Below, piece by piece: positions 35,380 to 43,757 of a stretch of DNA of 64,000 nt. The position numbers and the translations under genes were made by a program. Every line of letters starts with the position of its first letter. Position 1 is the stretch's first letter. Origin of the DNA: an uncultured Selenomonadales bacterium. Its GTDB lineage: Bacteria; Bacillota; Negativicutes; Selenomonadales; Selenomonadaceae. Location of the stretch: positions 59,599 through 123,598 of the forward strand of contig OMWN01000067.1 of the NCBI GenBank assembly GCA_900314765.1. Direction: 5' to 3'. The notes under the pieces are model-generated. The model saw only the letters and a program-made list of their open reading frames with translations. It was not told the DNA's origin and ran no database searches.

Positions 35380-35805
35380 ATGGATTTGAAGAACATTCTG
35401 AGCAAAGAATGTGGCGTTGCTTCCCTGACTGGCATTATCATTCTGTCGATGTTGTCGTTTTTGGGATTGGCGGCGTATGCCATAACAAAGCACGAGATAG
35501 AAATAACGAATGAATACATGAACTCGTCGGAGCTCACGATGGAAGCACAAAATGGCATCATCAAGGCCAACGCAATGATTAACAACGATGAAAATTTGAA
35601 AGCAAATATCTTGTCCAATACGAAAGTTCGCACAATCACGCAGTCCAATGACGACAGCATATCATGCAGCGTATACTCGCGCGTCAAAGGCGGCTACGTC
35701 ATACTCTTGTCTGTAGCTGAGCGCGGCGATTACAAAGCGCGAGCCGTCGCTTATCTGAAGCAGGACGCTGACAACAGATATGTCATAAAATATTGGGAGC
35801 ATTAA
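35380..35805 (+). CDS. PilX-like minor pilin without Glu5
   Basis: The 141-residue protein has a short leader ending C-G, then V-A-S-L-T-G-I-I-I-L and a hydrophobic helix. The usual Glu at +5 is replaced by Thr or Gly, as in PilX/GspK-type tip pilins, which often lack it. The rest is small and soluble. ATG 35380 is preferred because TGAGGTG lies four to five bases upstream; several ATG codons 12 to 18 bases earlier are alternatives. Confidence 0.68.
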   Translation: MDLKNILSKECGVASLTGIIILSMLSFLGLAAYAITKHEIEITNEYMNSSELTMEAQNGIIKANAMINNDENLKANILSNTKVRTITQSNDDSISCSVYSRVKGGYVILLSVAERGDYKARAVAYLKQDADNRYVIKYWEH

Positions 35806-35807
35806 GC

Positions 35808-36974
35808 ATGCTGGGAAATTTTGAGACAGATGACGAGCAGGCTCTGGGCATCTTTTCCGTTGATGATGTCGCATATTTCGTTGAGGTCAAATGCGTTGCT
35901 GGCAAAATTTATATCGACAAAGCATTGCAAAAGAAATATTATGATGAAGAGGACGAGGCGCCTCGACTGACTCAGTTCGTTGAGCAGGCTGACCTCATGC
36001 ATCAAGTTCATGGCATCGCCGTTGACAATGTCGGCTTATGCTACCTTTTGGATGCTGTATTCGGATATGAAAAGCACTTTCCATCCATGAAGCCCGACGA
36101 ATTGTCTCACGCTGTCCATTGGGACATTGAGCTGAACTGCCCGTTTCCCGATTCAAATTATTGGTCGGCCTATAACGAACGAAAAGATAACGTATGGATA
36201 GCCGCGATAGACGAAGATCATGGCGAAAAGGTATGGCAAGCGTGCAAGCGGTCTGACATCAATATCGCCGCTATCACTGTCATGCCGCAGAACGTGGTGT
36301 TCTCTAGGGAAGACAACACCATCGTTATGAATGGTATGACAATAGCGATTAAGGCAGAACTGAAAGACGATGAGTGGAATGAGAATTTCGAGAACGCTTT
36401 ATACGCCGCGTTGGCTGCACTCGGTTCTTCCGCGCAAGTGAATGCTGATATTGATTTTGTGAATTTTGTCCCAGAAAAATATCGAAAAGTGGACGAGAAA
36501 TGGCTTGTTGCTATTACGGAAATGGCGTGTTATTTCTTTATGGCAGTAATTTTTATATTTTGTTTCAATCTTGCACGATTACAAATTGCCAACAATGAAA
36601 TCGCGTATTTCGACAAGGAGCTCTCCGCATATTCCAATATAAAGGAAAATATTGTTTTGTTGGCAGACAAAAGATCTTACGTGGATGATACAAACCGTGT
36701 GCTGTCTTCATTGTCAAAAGACAGGCTATCATGGCATAGCGTTTTCACGATTCTCGGCACGATGACGATGGATGGTGTATTTTTAAACGAAGTGGAGTCC
36801 ATCGACAATGGCCTCGTGAGATGTCGCGGGGAAGCGAAAAATTATGATACGCTCGTAGAATTCCTTCAGATGTATGAGACTAACAAGAAAATTTTCAAGA
36901 CTGATCCAGTCTTAGAGAATTTTAAAACGGATGAAAATGGCATGGTAAATTTTTCCTTGCTGCTGAAGTTCTGA
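35808..36974 (+). CDS. PilM-PilN-like fusion protein
   Basis: The 388-residue protein has two parts. The N-terminal 230 residues resemble a reduced PilM (actin-like cytoplasmic pilus protein): an E-L-S-H-A-V-x-W-D-I-E-L-N-C-P-F segment near 100-115 matches the PilM E-x-x-x-A-I-x-W-E-x-x-x-x-I-P-F pattern, but clear ATP-binding motifs are lacking. A single membrane helix follows at about 235-257, then a coiled coil (about 258-300) and an alpha/beta domain with F-L-Q-M-Y-E-T-N, as in PilN. MshI-type proteins join the two functions similarly. ATG 35808 follows GGGAGC. A PilO-like gene comes next, as expected. Confidence 0.65.
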   Translation: MLGNFETDDEQALGIFSVDDVAYFVEVKCVAGKIYIDKALQKKYYDEEDEAPRLTQFVEQADLMHQVHGIAVDNVGLCYLLDAVFGYEKHFPSMKPDELSHAVHWDIELNCPFPDSNYWSAYNERKDNVWIAAIDEDHGEKVWQACKRSDINIAAITVMPQNVVFSREDNTIVMNGMTIAIKAELKDDEWNENFENALYAALAALGSSAQVNADIDFVNFVPEKYRKVDEKWLVAITEMACYFFMAVIFIFCFNLARLQIANNEIAYFDKELSAYSNIKENIVLLADKRSYVDDTNRVLSSLSKDRLSWHSVFTILGTMTMDGVFLNEVESIDNGLVRCRGEAKNYDTLVEFLQMYETNKKIFKTDPVLENFKTDENGMVNFSLLLKF

Positions 36975-37003
36975 TGACGTCGTTTCTTTGAGGTGCAGTG
37001 ATT

Positions 37004-37555
37004 TTGAATTTGAGCATGGACACTATGGACAAAGGCGAAAAATATTTTGCTTTTGCATTCATATTGATGTGCTTCTTGAGTTTGTTGTTTTATTTTTGCG
37101 TTTACGTGCCGCAGGAGAATTTGCTACAGCAAAAGAAGCAAATCGCTTTTGATAAGCGCGCAGAGCTGATTAATCTGAGGGGCTTCGCCGCGAGAAATAA
37201 AGACATTGATATCTACGTGAAAGATATGGAAGACCGCTTTCACGAGAATCAATACCTGTTGCCATCGAAGATGAATGTGAGCCCGTTTTTGAATGATATA
37301 GAGCTCTATGCTTCGGAATCACATGTTGAAGTCGTTGGCATGGAGCCTGGACCGATTGCGAATGGCGAAGGATATTCATATCAAAATATAGCGCTCAATA
37401 TAAAATGCGGCTACTTTGAGCTTATGAATTTCATGGAAATGATGGAGCGCGAGGGCAGGTTCATCAATATAAAGTACATCAAGGCAAGCGTTGATGATAC
37501 TCACCGCGCGCTTGATGTGAAGATAAATTTGACTATTTATTCATATAAGAAATAA
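37004..37555 (+). CDS. PilO-like pilus alignment protein
   Basis: This protein of about 183 residues has a short cytoplasmic N-terminus, one membrane helix (about 15-35), a coiled coil (about 38-85) and a small alpha/beta domain with the P-F-L-N-D-I-E-x-x-A and F-x-x-L-M-N-F-M-E pattern of PilO. PilO pairs with PilN beneath the pilus. The start is uncertain: TTG 37004 has the better spacing to GAGGTG, and GTG 36998 is the alternative. aroC follows after 24 bases. Confidence 0.78.
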   Translation: MNLSMDTMDKGEKYFAFAFILMCFLSLLFYFCVYVPQENLLQQKKQIAFDKRAELINLRGFAARNKDIDIYVKDMEDRFHENQYLLPSKMNVSPFLNDIELYASESHVEVVGMEPGPIANGEGYSYQNIALNIKCGYFELMNFMEMMEREGRFINIKYIKASVDDTHRALDVKINLTIYSYKK

Positions 37556-37579
37556 CTTGGCGAAAAAGGGGTATTTGTT

Positions 37580-38743
37580 ATGGCTCATCTACGTTTTATG
37601 ACTGCTGGAGAATCACATGGACCTTGTCTTATAGCGCTCATTGAAGGAATGCCGTCTGGGCTTAAGCTCAATATTGATACGTTGAACAAAGATTTAGCAC
37701 GTAGGCAAAGCGGATATGGACGCGGCGGCCGCATGAAAATAGAGCATGACACGATGGAAATCCTTTCAGGCGTGAGATTTGGTGAGACGCTCGGCGGACC
37801 CATTTCGATAAAAGTGAATAACCACGATTTCGCGAACTGGACGAAAAAGATGGCGGCCTTTGGCGAGGAATACGGCGAAAAGGTGACGGCAGCGAGACCA
37901 GGTCATGCAGACTACGCCGGCATCAAAAAATATGCGCGCGATGATATTCGTGACATCCTCGAGCGCTCGAGCGCGAGAGAAACGACAATGAGGGTCGCTG
38001 CCGGCGCAATCGCGAAATCGTTTCTTTCGCAATTTGGCATTGAGGTGGTATCGCATGTCATAAATATCGGCGGTGTCGCCGTCGATATGAAAAAAATTGA
38101 CAGGAATGCAATAAAAGCGACCGACTCTGAACTCAACTGCTACGATGCCGAGGCAGAGACAAAAATGAAAGAACGCATAGATGAAGCCAAGGCAAAAGGC
38201 GACACATTGGGCGGCATATTCGAGGTCATAGTCAAAGGCGTGCCTATTGGACTTGGAAGTCATGTGGAATGGGACAGAAGGCTTGACGCCATGCTCGCCA
38301 GTGCGCTGATGTCCATACAGGCCATAAAAGGCGTCGAGGTCGGTGATGGCTTTGAAGCCGCTGTGAGCTTTGGGAGCAAAGCTCATGATGAAATGTTTTA
38401 TGATGAAGATGGCGACGTATACAGGAAAACGAATCACGCGGGCGGCATCGAAGGCGGAATGAGCAACGGTGAGATGATTGTGCTGCGGGCGGCCATGAAG
38501 CCAATCCCGACGCTCATGACACCGCTTCATTCCATTGACATCAGCTCAAAAAAGGCAGTGCTCGCCTCAAAAGAGAGAAGCGATGTCTGTGCTGTTCCTG
38601 CGGCTTCTGTCGTCGGAGAAGCGATGGTCGCCCTCGTCATTGCGGACGCGATGCTTGATAAGTTTGGCGGGGATTCCATGATTGACATAAAAAACAATGT
38701 TTCTGCATATTTGAAGAGGCTGGAAGGTGTGCAGAATGAATAA
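37580..38743 (+). CDS. aroC: Chorismate synthase
   Basis: AroC makes chorismate from EPSP with reduced FMN. The 387-residue protein has the signatures G-E-S-H-G near the N-terminus, R-P-G-H-A-D-Y, R-S-S-A-R-E-T and G-G-I-E-G-G-M-S-N-G. It begins an aroC-aroK-aroB set that overlaps or abuts (aroK starts eight bases before its end), directly after the pilus genes. The start is ATG 37580 with AAAGGGG upstream. Confidence 0.96.
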   Translation: MAHLRFMTAGESHGPCLIALIEGMPSGLKLNIDTLNKDLARRQSGYGRGGRMKIEHDTMEILSGVRFGETLGGPISIKVNNHDFANWTKKMAAFGEEYGEKVTAARPGHADYAGIKKYARDDIRDILERSSARETTMRVAAGAIAKSFLSQFGIEVVSHVINIGGVAVDMKKIDRNAIKATDSELNCYDAEAETKMKERIDEAKAKGDTLGGIFEVIVKGVPIGLGSHVEWDRRLDAMLASALMSIQAIKGVEVGDGFEAAVSFGSKAHDEMFYDEDGDVYRKTNHAGGIEGGMSNGEMIVLRAAMKPIPTLMTPLHSIDISSKKAVLASKERSDVCAVPAASVVGEAMVALVIADAMLDKFGGDSMIDIKNNVSAYLKRLEGVQNE

Positions 38744-39266
38744 AAACATCGTATTGATTGGATTTATGGGAACAGGCAAGACGAGCACGGGGAAAATGGT
38801 CTCCATGCGGCTCGGGTGTCCATTTGTCGATCTCGATGAATATATTGAGTCAAAGTCGGGCATGAAGATAAAAGATATTTTTGCAAAGCATGGAGAAGCC
38901 TATTTCAGAGAACTGGAGCGAAAAGCCGTCAGTGAAGTCTCAAAAAGAAGAAACACTGTCATTTCTACGGGTGGCGGGACGATGAAGGACAGCGAAAATG
39001 CGACGCTTTTGCGAAAATGCGGCATCGTGATTGCGCTGACGGCGGACGTTGACAGTATACTTCTGCGCACGCAGAAACGAGAGGAACGGCCCGTGCTCGA
39101 TGCGGCGGACAAAGAGGCAGGAGACAGGCGCGAGGCCATAAAGAGGCTTCTTGACAGCCGCAAAGATATTTACGCGCAGGCAGACTACACGATAGACAGC
39201 AGCAAATTGTCTCCGCTCCAAGTGACTGAGGAGATTTGCAGGATTTTGAAAGGTGAGATGATTTGA
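38736..39266 (+). CDS. aroK: Shikimate kinase
   Basis: The 176-residue P-loop kinase phosphorylates shikimate. The motifs are G-F-M-G-T-G-K-T-S (Walker A), D-L-D-E-Y-I-E, F-R-E-L-E and S-T-G-G-G. ATG 38736 is preferred because GGAAGGTG is six bases upstream and gives the canonical N-K-N-I-V-L-I-G start. It overlaps aroC by eight bases and abuts aroB, the same aroK-aroB order that follows pilMNOPQ in Proteobacteria. Confidence 0.95.
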   Translation: MNKNIVLIGFMGTGKTSTGKMVSMRLGCPFVDLDEYIESKSGMKIKDIFAKHGEAYFRELERKAVSEVSKRRNTVISTGGGTMKDSENATLLRKCGIVIALTADVDSILLRTQKREERPVLDAADKEAGDRREAIKRLLDSRKDIYAQADYTIDSSKLSPLQVTEEICRILKGEMI

Positions 39267-39267
39267 T

Positions 39268-40356
39268 ATGGAAAAAATACGTGTATCACTGCCGATAAAC
39301 AGCTACGACATTCTGATTGGCCACCATATCGAGCAACATATCATTGACTCGATAAAGGCGGCAAAACTGTCACACGAATCGCTCATTGTCACGGACAGCA
39401 ATGTTGGAAAGCTGTACGCTGACAAGTTTAAAGCACTTTTAAAGGAAGCAGAACTGTCGGCTGAAGTTCATATCATCCCTGCAGGAGAAGAATCGAAATC
39501 ATTGAAAGAAGCCGAAAAGATTTACACGCGAGCGATAGAAGCGGGGCTCGACAGACACTCCGCTATTTTCGCTCTCGGCGGAGGCGTCGTCGGTGACTTG
39601 GCTGGATTCATCGCCGCAACATATATGAGAGGCGTGCCGTTTTATCAAATACCGACAAGTCTTCTGGCGCAGGTTGACTCGAGCGTAGGCGGCAAGGTAG
39701 CCGTTGATCATCATCTCGGCAAAAATCTCATAGGCGCGTTTTATCAACCAAAAGAAGTTTGGATTGATTTATCATATCTGAAGACTCTGCCAAAGCGTGA
39801 ACTGTATACGGGACTTGGCGAAGTCATAAAATATGGCATCATCGAGGACAAGGATTTCTTTGATTATCTCGATGATCATGCAGATGATGTGCTCTCATAT
39901 AATGATGAAGCGCTTTTTCATATCGTCAAAAGGTCATGCGAGATAAAAGCCGATGTTGTTGGGCAAGATGAACACGACAACGGCATTCGCGGCATACTCA
40001 ATTTTGGCCACACGATGGGGCATGCCATCGAGAAAGAGACAAACTTCGCGCGGTACAATCACGGCGAGGCCGTTGCCATCGGCACGATTGGTGCCGCGCA
40101 CTTGAGCCATGAACTTGGCATGATTGATGATTACACCGTGCATCGCGTCGTAAAGGCGATAGAGAAATATCATTTGCCGCAACGGGCGGAAGGCTGCACT
40201 GTCGATGGCATGATGCATGACATACTTCACGACAAGAAAACTGTCAATGGCATTGTGCATTGGGTGCTAATGAACGGCATCGGCAACGTAATCATTCGCG
40301 ACGACGTACCTGATGACGCAGTAAAGAAATGTATATCGAAAATCATAACGAAATAG
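39268..40356 (+). CDS. aroB: 3-dehydroquinate synthase
   Basis: AroB converts DAHP to 3-dehydroquinate using NAD and a divalent metal. The 362-residue protein shows the NAD-binding G-G-G-V-V-G-D-L-A-G-F, the Y-Q-I-P-T-S-L-L-A-Q-V-D-S-S-V-G-G-K segment, the metal-binding E in G-E-V-I-K-Y-G and the His residues in N-F-G-H-T-M-G-H-A. It lies one base after aroK. Confidence 0.96.
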   Translation: MEKIRVSLPINSYDILIGHHIEQHIIDSIKAAKLSHESLIVTDSNVGKLYADKFKALLKEAELSAEVHIIPAGEESKSLKEAEKIYTRAIEAGLDRHSAIFALGGGVVGDLAGFIAATYMRGVPFYQIPTSLLAQVDSSVGGKVAVDHHLGKNLIGAFYQPKEVWIDLSYLKTLPKRELYTGLGEVIKYGIIEDKDFFDYLDDHADDVLSYNDEALFHIVKRSCEIKADVVGQDEHDNGIRGILNFGHTMGHAIEKETNFARYNHGEAVAIGTIGAAHLSHELGMIDDYTVHRVVKAIEKYHLPQRAEGCTVDGMMHDILHDKKTVNGIVHWVLMNGIGNVIIRDDVPDDAVKKCISKIITK

Positions 40357-40372
40357 GGGGATTGAGAAACGG

Positions 40373-41137
40373 ATGCGCATACTTTTAGTGAATGATGACG
40401 GCATAGACGCAGAAGGCATCAGAGCGCTAGTCGATTATTTTCGCAACGGCAATGACGTTGTCGTGGCAGCGCCCGCAGAAAATCAAAGCGGCATGGCTCA
40501 CGCAATCAGTGTTCGAAAGAAGATACAAGTAGAGCATTACAGCGAATATGAGAAGCTCGGCGCGGAGGCGTGGAAGATACATGGCACACCGTCGGACTGC
40601 GTCAAGATTTATTTGGAGGCCATGTGCGAAAAGGACAAGTTTCCCGATCTCGTCATATCGGGCATAAACCACGGCGCGAACCTCGGCTCCGATGTTCTGT
40701 ATTCCGGCACGGTCGGAGGCGCAATAGAAGGATTCATCCACGGCATTCCCTCAATAGCCGTATCACTCGAGATTGATTCAAAAATAAAGCTTCATGACGT
40801 AGCCGAGAAATTAGCAGTGGAACTTCCTCGATTTGAAGAGATATGGGGCAAAAACTTCCTGCTGAACGTGAATTTCCCGAAGAAATATCGTGACGGCGTG
40901 CCAAAATTCGTAACATCATCCGTCGGCCATCGTGACTATCTGAACGCATTTGAGAAAATCGAAGAAGATGGCAGCGTCTATTATTATATGGCGGGAGAAA
41001 TATACGACGGTGAGAACAAGCCAGAGACGGACATACGAAAAACGGATGAGGGCTTTATATCGGTGACGCCGCTTCAGCTCGATATGACAAATAAAAAGGC
41101 TTATGATGCTTGCCGAAATGAATGTCATTCTTTATAA
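40373..41137 (+). CDS. surE: 5'-nucleotidase SurE
   Basis: SurE dephosphorylates nucleoside 5'- and 3'-monophosphates. The 254-residue protein has the metal-binding N-D-D-G-I-D-A-E-G at its N-terminus, N-Q-S-G, the S-G-I-N-H-G-A-N-L-G loop and Y-S-G-T-V-G-G-A-I-E-G. It lies 16 bases after aroB and before ahcY and mtaD, so a link to nucleoside salvage is plausible. Confidence 0.93.
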   Translation: MRILLVNDDGIDAEGIRALVDYFRNGNDVVVAAPAENQSGMAHAISVRKKIQVEHYSEYEKLGAEAWKIHGTPSDCVKIYLEAMCEKDKFPDLVISGINHGANLGSDVLYSGTVGGAIEGFIHGIPSIAVSLEIDSKIKLHDVAEKLAVELPRFEEIWGKNFLLNVNFPKKYRDGVPKFVTSSVGHRDYLNAFEKIEEDGSVYYYMAGEIYDGENKPETDIRKTDEGFISVTPLQLDMTNKKAYDACRNECHSL

Positions 41138-41200
41138 TAGTACTGTAAAGTTTGTTTTATAAATTTTTTGCATTTACATATACGGAGGAGGAAAATTTTT

Positions 41201-42439
41201 ATGGAATCAATGATTCGCGATATTAAGCTTGCACCGTCGGGACACGACAAAATAGCATGGGTGGAAAATTTCATGCCCGTGCTGAATAAGATTCAAGAGA
41301 AATATTCAAAGGAGAAGCCATTTGCCGGCAAGAATGTGGTGATGACGATACATCTTGAGGCGAAGACGGCTTATTTGGCTAAAGTATTTCAGAGTGCAGG
41401 CGCTAATGTCACGGTCACGGGCAGCAATCCTCTTTCGACGCAAGATGATGTGGCGGCGGCACTCGTCGAGGATGGCATAAAAGTCTTTGCGTGGCACGGC
41501 TGCAGCGATGCCGAGTACAATACGTTCCTCGAGAAAGCACTCGACACCAATCCAGACATCATCGTTGATGACGGCGGCGATCTCGTCAACATGATTCATA
41601 CGAAGCGCCGTGATCTCATCGGCAAGGTCATTGGCGGCTCTGAGGAAACGACGACGGGCGTTCATCGTCTTCATGCACTCGCAAAGAGCGGGAAGCTTGA
41701 GTTTCCGATGATTGCGGCAAACGATGCCTATTGCAAATACCTCTTCGACAATCGCTATGGCACGGGTCAGTCCACATGGGATGGCATCATGCGCACGACA
41801 AATCTTGTCATCGCCGGAAAGAATGTCGTCATCGCCGGATATGGCTGGTGCGGCAAGGGCGGCGCAATGAGAGCAAAAGGTCTCGGCGCGAACGTCATCA
41901 TCACAGAAGTTGATCCTATAAAAGCCATCGAGGCCGTGTTTGATGGCTTCCGTGTCATGCCTATGGACGAGGCAGCCAAGATTGGCGACATTTTCTTGAC
42001 GCTTACGGGCGACAAGGATGTAATCAGAAAACGTCATTTCGAGGTCATGAAGAATGGCGCAATGCTTGCAAATTCCGGTCATTTCGATGTCGAAATCAAT
42101 ATCCCTGAGCTCGAGTCGCTGTCTGTGTCACGCCGCACCGTAAGAAACAACATCGAAGAATTCCTGCAGAAGGATGGCCGCAAGATTTACCTTTTGGCGG
42201 AAGGTCGTCTCGTGAATTTGGCAGCAGGTGACGGGCATCCAGCAGAAATCATGGACCTTTCATTTGCTGTGCAGTTCTTCTCCGCGCTTCATCTCCTCGA
42301 ACATCATCAGGAAATGAAGAACGAGGTCTATCTGATGCCAGACGATATAAACGTGAAGATTGCCGAGATAAAGCTCGCCGCGATGGGCATTTCCATCGAT
42401 GAGCTCACGCCTGAGCAAAAAGCATATCTCGGGCTGTAA
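41201..42439 (+). CDS. ahcY: Adenosylhomocysteinase
   Basis: AhcY splits S-adenosylhomocysteine into adenosine and homocysteine. At 412 residues it is the short form without the roughly 40-residue insertion of many proteobacterial enzymes. The catalytic region contains D-D-G-G-D, E-E-T-T-T-G and N-D-A-Y-C-K, and the NAD-binding loop is G-Y-G-W-C-G-K-G. The strong GGAGGAGG site favours ATG 41201. mtaD, which acts on the same metabolite, follows. Confidence 0.95.
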   Translation: MESMIRDIKLAPSGHDKIAWVENFMPVLNKIQEKYSKEKPFAGKNVVMTIHLEAKTAYLAKVFQSAGANVTVTGSNPLSTQDDVAAALVEDGIKVFAWHGCSDAEYNTFLEKALDTNPDIIVDDGGDLVNMIHTKRRDLIGKVIGGSEETTTGVHRLHALAKSGKLEFPMIAANDAYCKYLFDNRYGTGQSTWDGIMRTTNLVIAGKNVVIAGYGWCGKGGAMRAKGLGANVIITEVDPIKAIEAVFDGFRVMPMDEAAKIGDIFLTLTGDKDVIRKRHFEVMKNGAMLANSGHFDVEINIPELESLSVSRRTVRNNIEEFLQKDGRKIYLLAEGRLVNLAAGDGHPAEIMDLSFAVQFFSALHLLEHHQEMKNEVYLMPDDINVKIAEIKLAAMGISIDELTPEQKAYLGL

Positions 42440-42456
42440 TGGGGGCATCGAACAAT

Positions 42457-43731
42457 ATGAAGACATTAATAAAAGATGCGCACGTCGTCTTGCCGGATGG
42501 CAAAGTCAAGGAATGCAACATTGCCGTTGATGGCAATAAAATCACGCATGTCGGCAACGTGCCCGAGACATTCGTGCCCGAGCACACCGTCGATGGCAAA
42601 GAGAAACTCGCCATCCCGGGATTTGTCAACGCGCATACTCATGCGTCCATGACACTTCTCAGAAGCTATGCAGACGACATGAACCTCATGGATTGGCTGC
42701 AAAATAAGATTTGGCCGATTGAAGCAAAAATGAAGAAAGATGACATTTACTGGGGCGCGATGCTTGCCGCCGTGGAAATGATAAAGACGGGCACGACGAC
42801 ATTCGCCGACATGTACGGCGATATGGAAAAAGTCGCGGACATGGCAGTGGAGTCGGGGTTGCGCGCAGTGCTCGCGCGTGGCATGATTGGTGTCGCGCCG
42901 AACGGTCATCAGGCTTTTGAAGAAAATAAAGCACTTTTCCGCGACTATAACGGCGCAGGCGAAGGTCGCGTGACGGTCATGTATGGACCGCACGCTCCAT
43001 ACACATGCCCGCCTGATTTCCTGCGCATGGTTGCAGAGCAGGCAAAGAAGGACAACGCCGAGATACATATTCATCTCTCTGAGACGAAAGGCGAAGTAGA
43101 GGATTGCCTGCGTGATCATCATGTCACGCCAATAGGGCTCATGGAGGAGACGGGCATACTCGACTGCGGCGTGCTCGCGGCTCATTGCGTCCATGTCACG
43201 GACGACGACATAAAACTGATGAAAAAACATAATACGCGCGTGGCGCATAACCCCGGCAGCAACATGAAGCTCGCGAGCGGCATAGCTCCAGTGCCGAAAA
43301 TGCTGAAGGCTGGTCTCACCGTCGGACTCGGCACAGATGGCGCCTCGAGCAACAACAACCTCGATATGCTTGAAGAAACACGCCTTGCGGCTCTCCTGCA
43401 CAAAGTTGATACGCTCGACCCGCTCGCAGTGCCAGCCTTTGAGGCTCTGAAGATGGCAACGGAGTATGGTGCAAAAGCAGTCGGCATCGACAACCTTGGC
43501 ACAATAAAAGAAGGCAGTTTGGCCGACATCGTGCTCTTCGACATGAAAGGCGCCGCTTGGTGCCCACGCTTTGACCTCGTATCGTTGCTCGTATATTCAG
43601 CAAGCAGCGCAGATGTTGACACCGTCATGGTAAACGGCAGGCTGTTGATGGAAAAGAAGGAACTTTTGACGCTTGATGAGGAGCATATTCTCTTCGAGGC
43701 CAAAAAGTCTGCCGCAAGAATTTCGGCATGA
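42457..43731 (+). CDS. mtaD: 5-methylthioadenosine/S-adenosylhomocysteine deaminase
   Basis: MtaD deaminates methylthioadenosine and S-adenosylhomocysteine to their inosine forms. The 424-residue amidohydrolase carries the metal ligands N-A-H-T-H-A, H-L-S-E-T, A-H-C-V-H and G-T-D-G-A-S-S-N-N-N. ATG 42457 is chosen because AATGGGGG lies about ten bases upstream; ATG 42439, overlapping the ahcY stop, would add six residues. Having AhcY and MtaD together gives two outlets for S-adenosylhomocysteine. Confidence 0.92.
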   Translation: MKTLIKDAHVVLPDGKVKECNIAVDGNKITHVGNVPETFVPEHTVDGKEKLAIPGFVNAHTHASMTLLRSYADDMNLMDWLQNKIWPIEAKMKKDDIYWGAMLAAVEMIKTGTTTFADMYGDMEKVADMAVESGLRAVLARGMIGVAPNGHQAFEENKALFRDYNGAGEGRVTVMYGPHAPYTCPPDFLRMVAEQAKKDNAEIHIHLSETKGEVEDCLRDHHVTPIGLMEETGILDCGVLAAHCVHVTDDDIKLMKKHNTRVAHNPGSNMKLASGIAPVPKMLKAGLTVGLGTDGASSNNNLDMLEETRLAALLHKVDTLDPLAVPAFEALKMATEYGAKAVGIDNLGTIKEGSLADIVLFDMKGAAWCPRFDLVSLLVYSASSADVDTVMVNGRLLMEKKELLTLDEEHILFEAKKSAARISA

Positions 43732-43757
43732 AAAAAGTTTTTAATTAGGTGATATTT

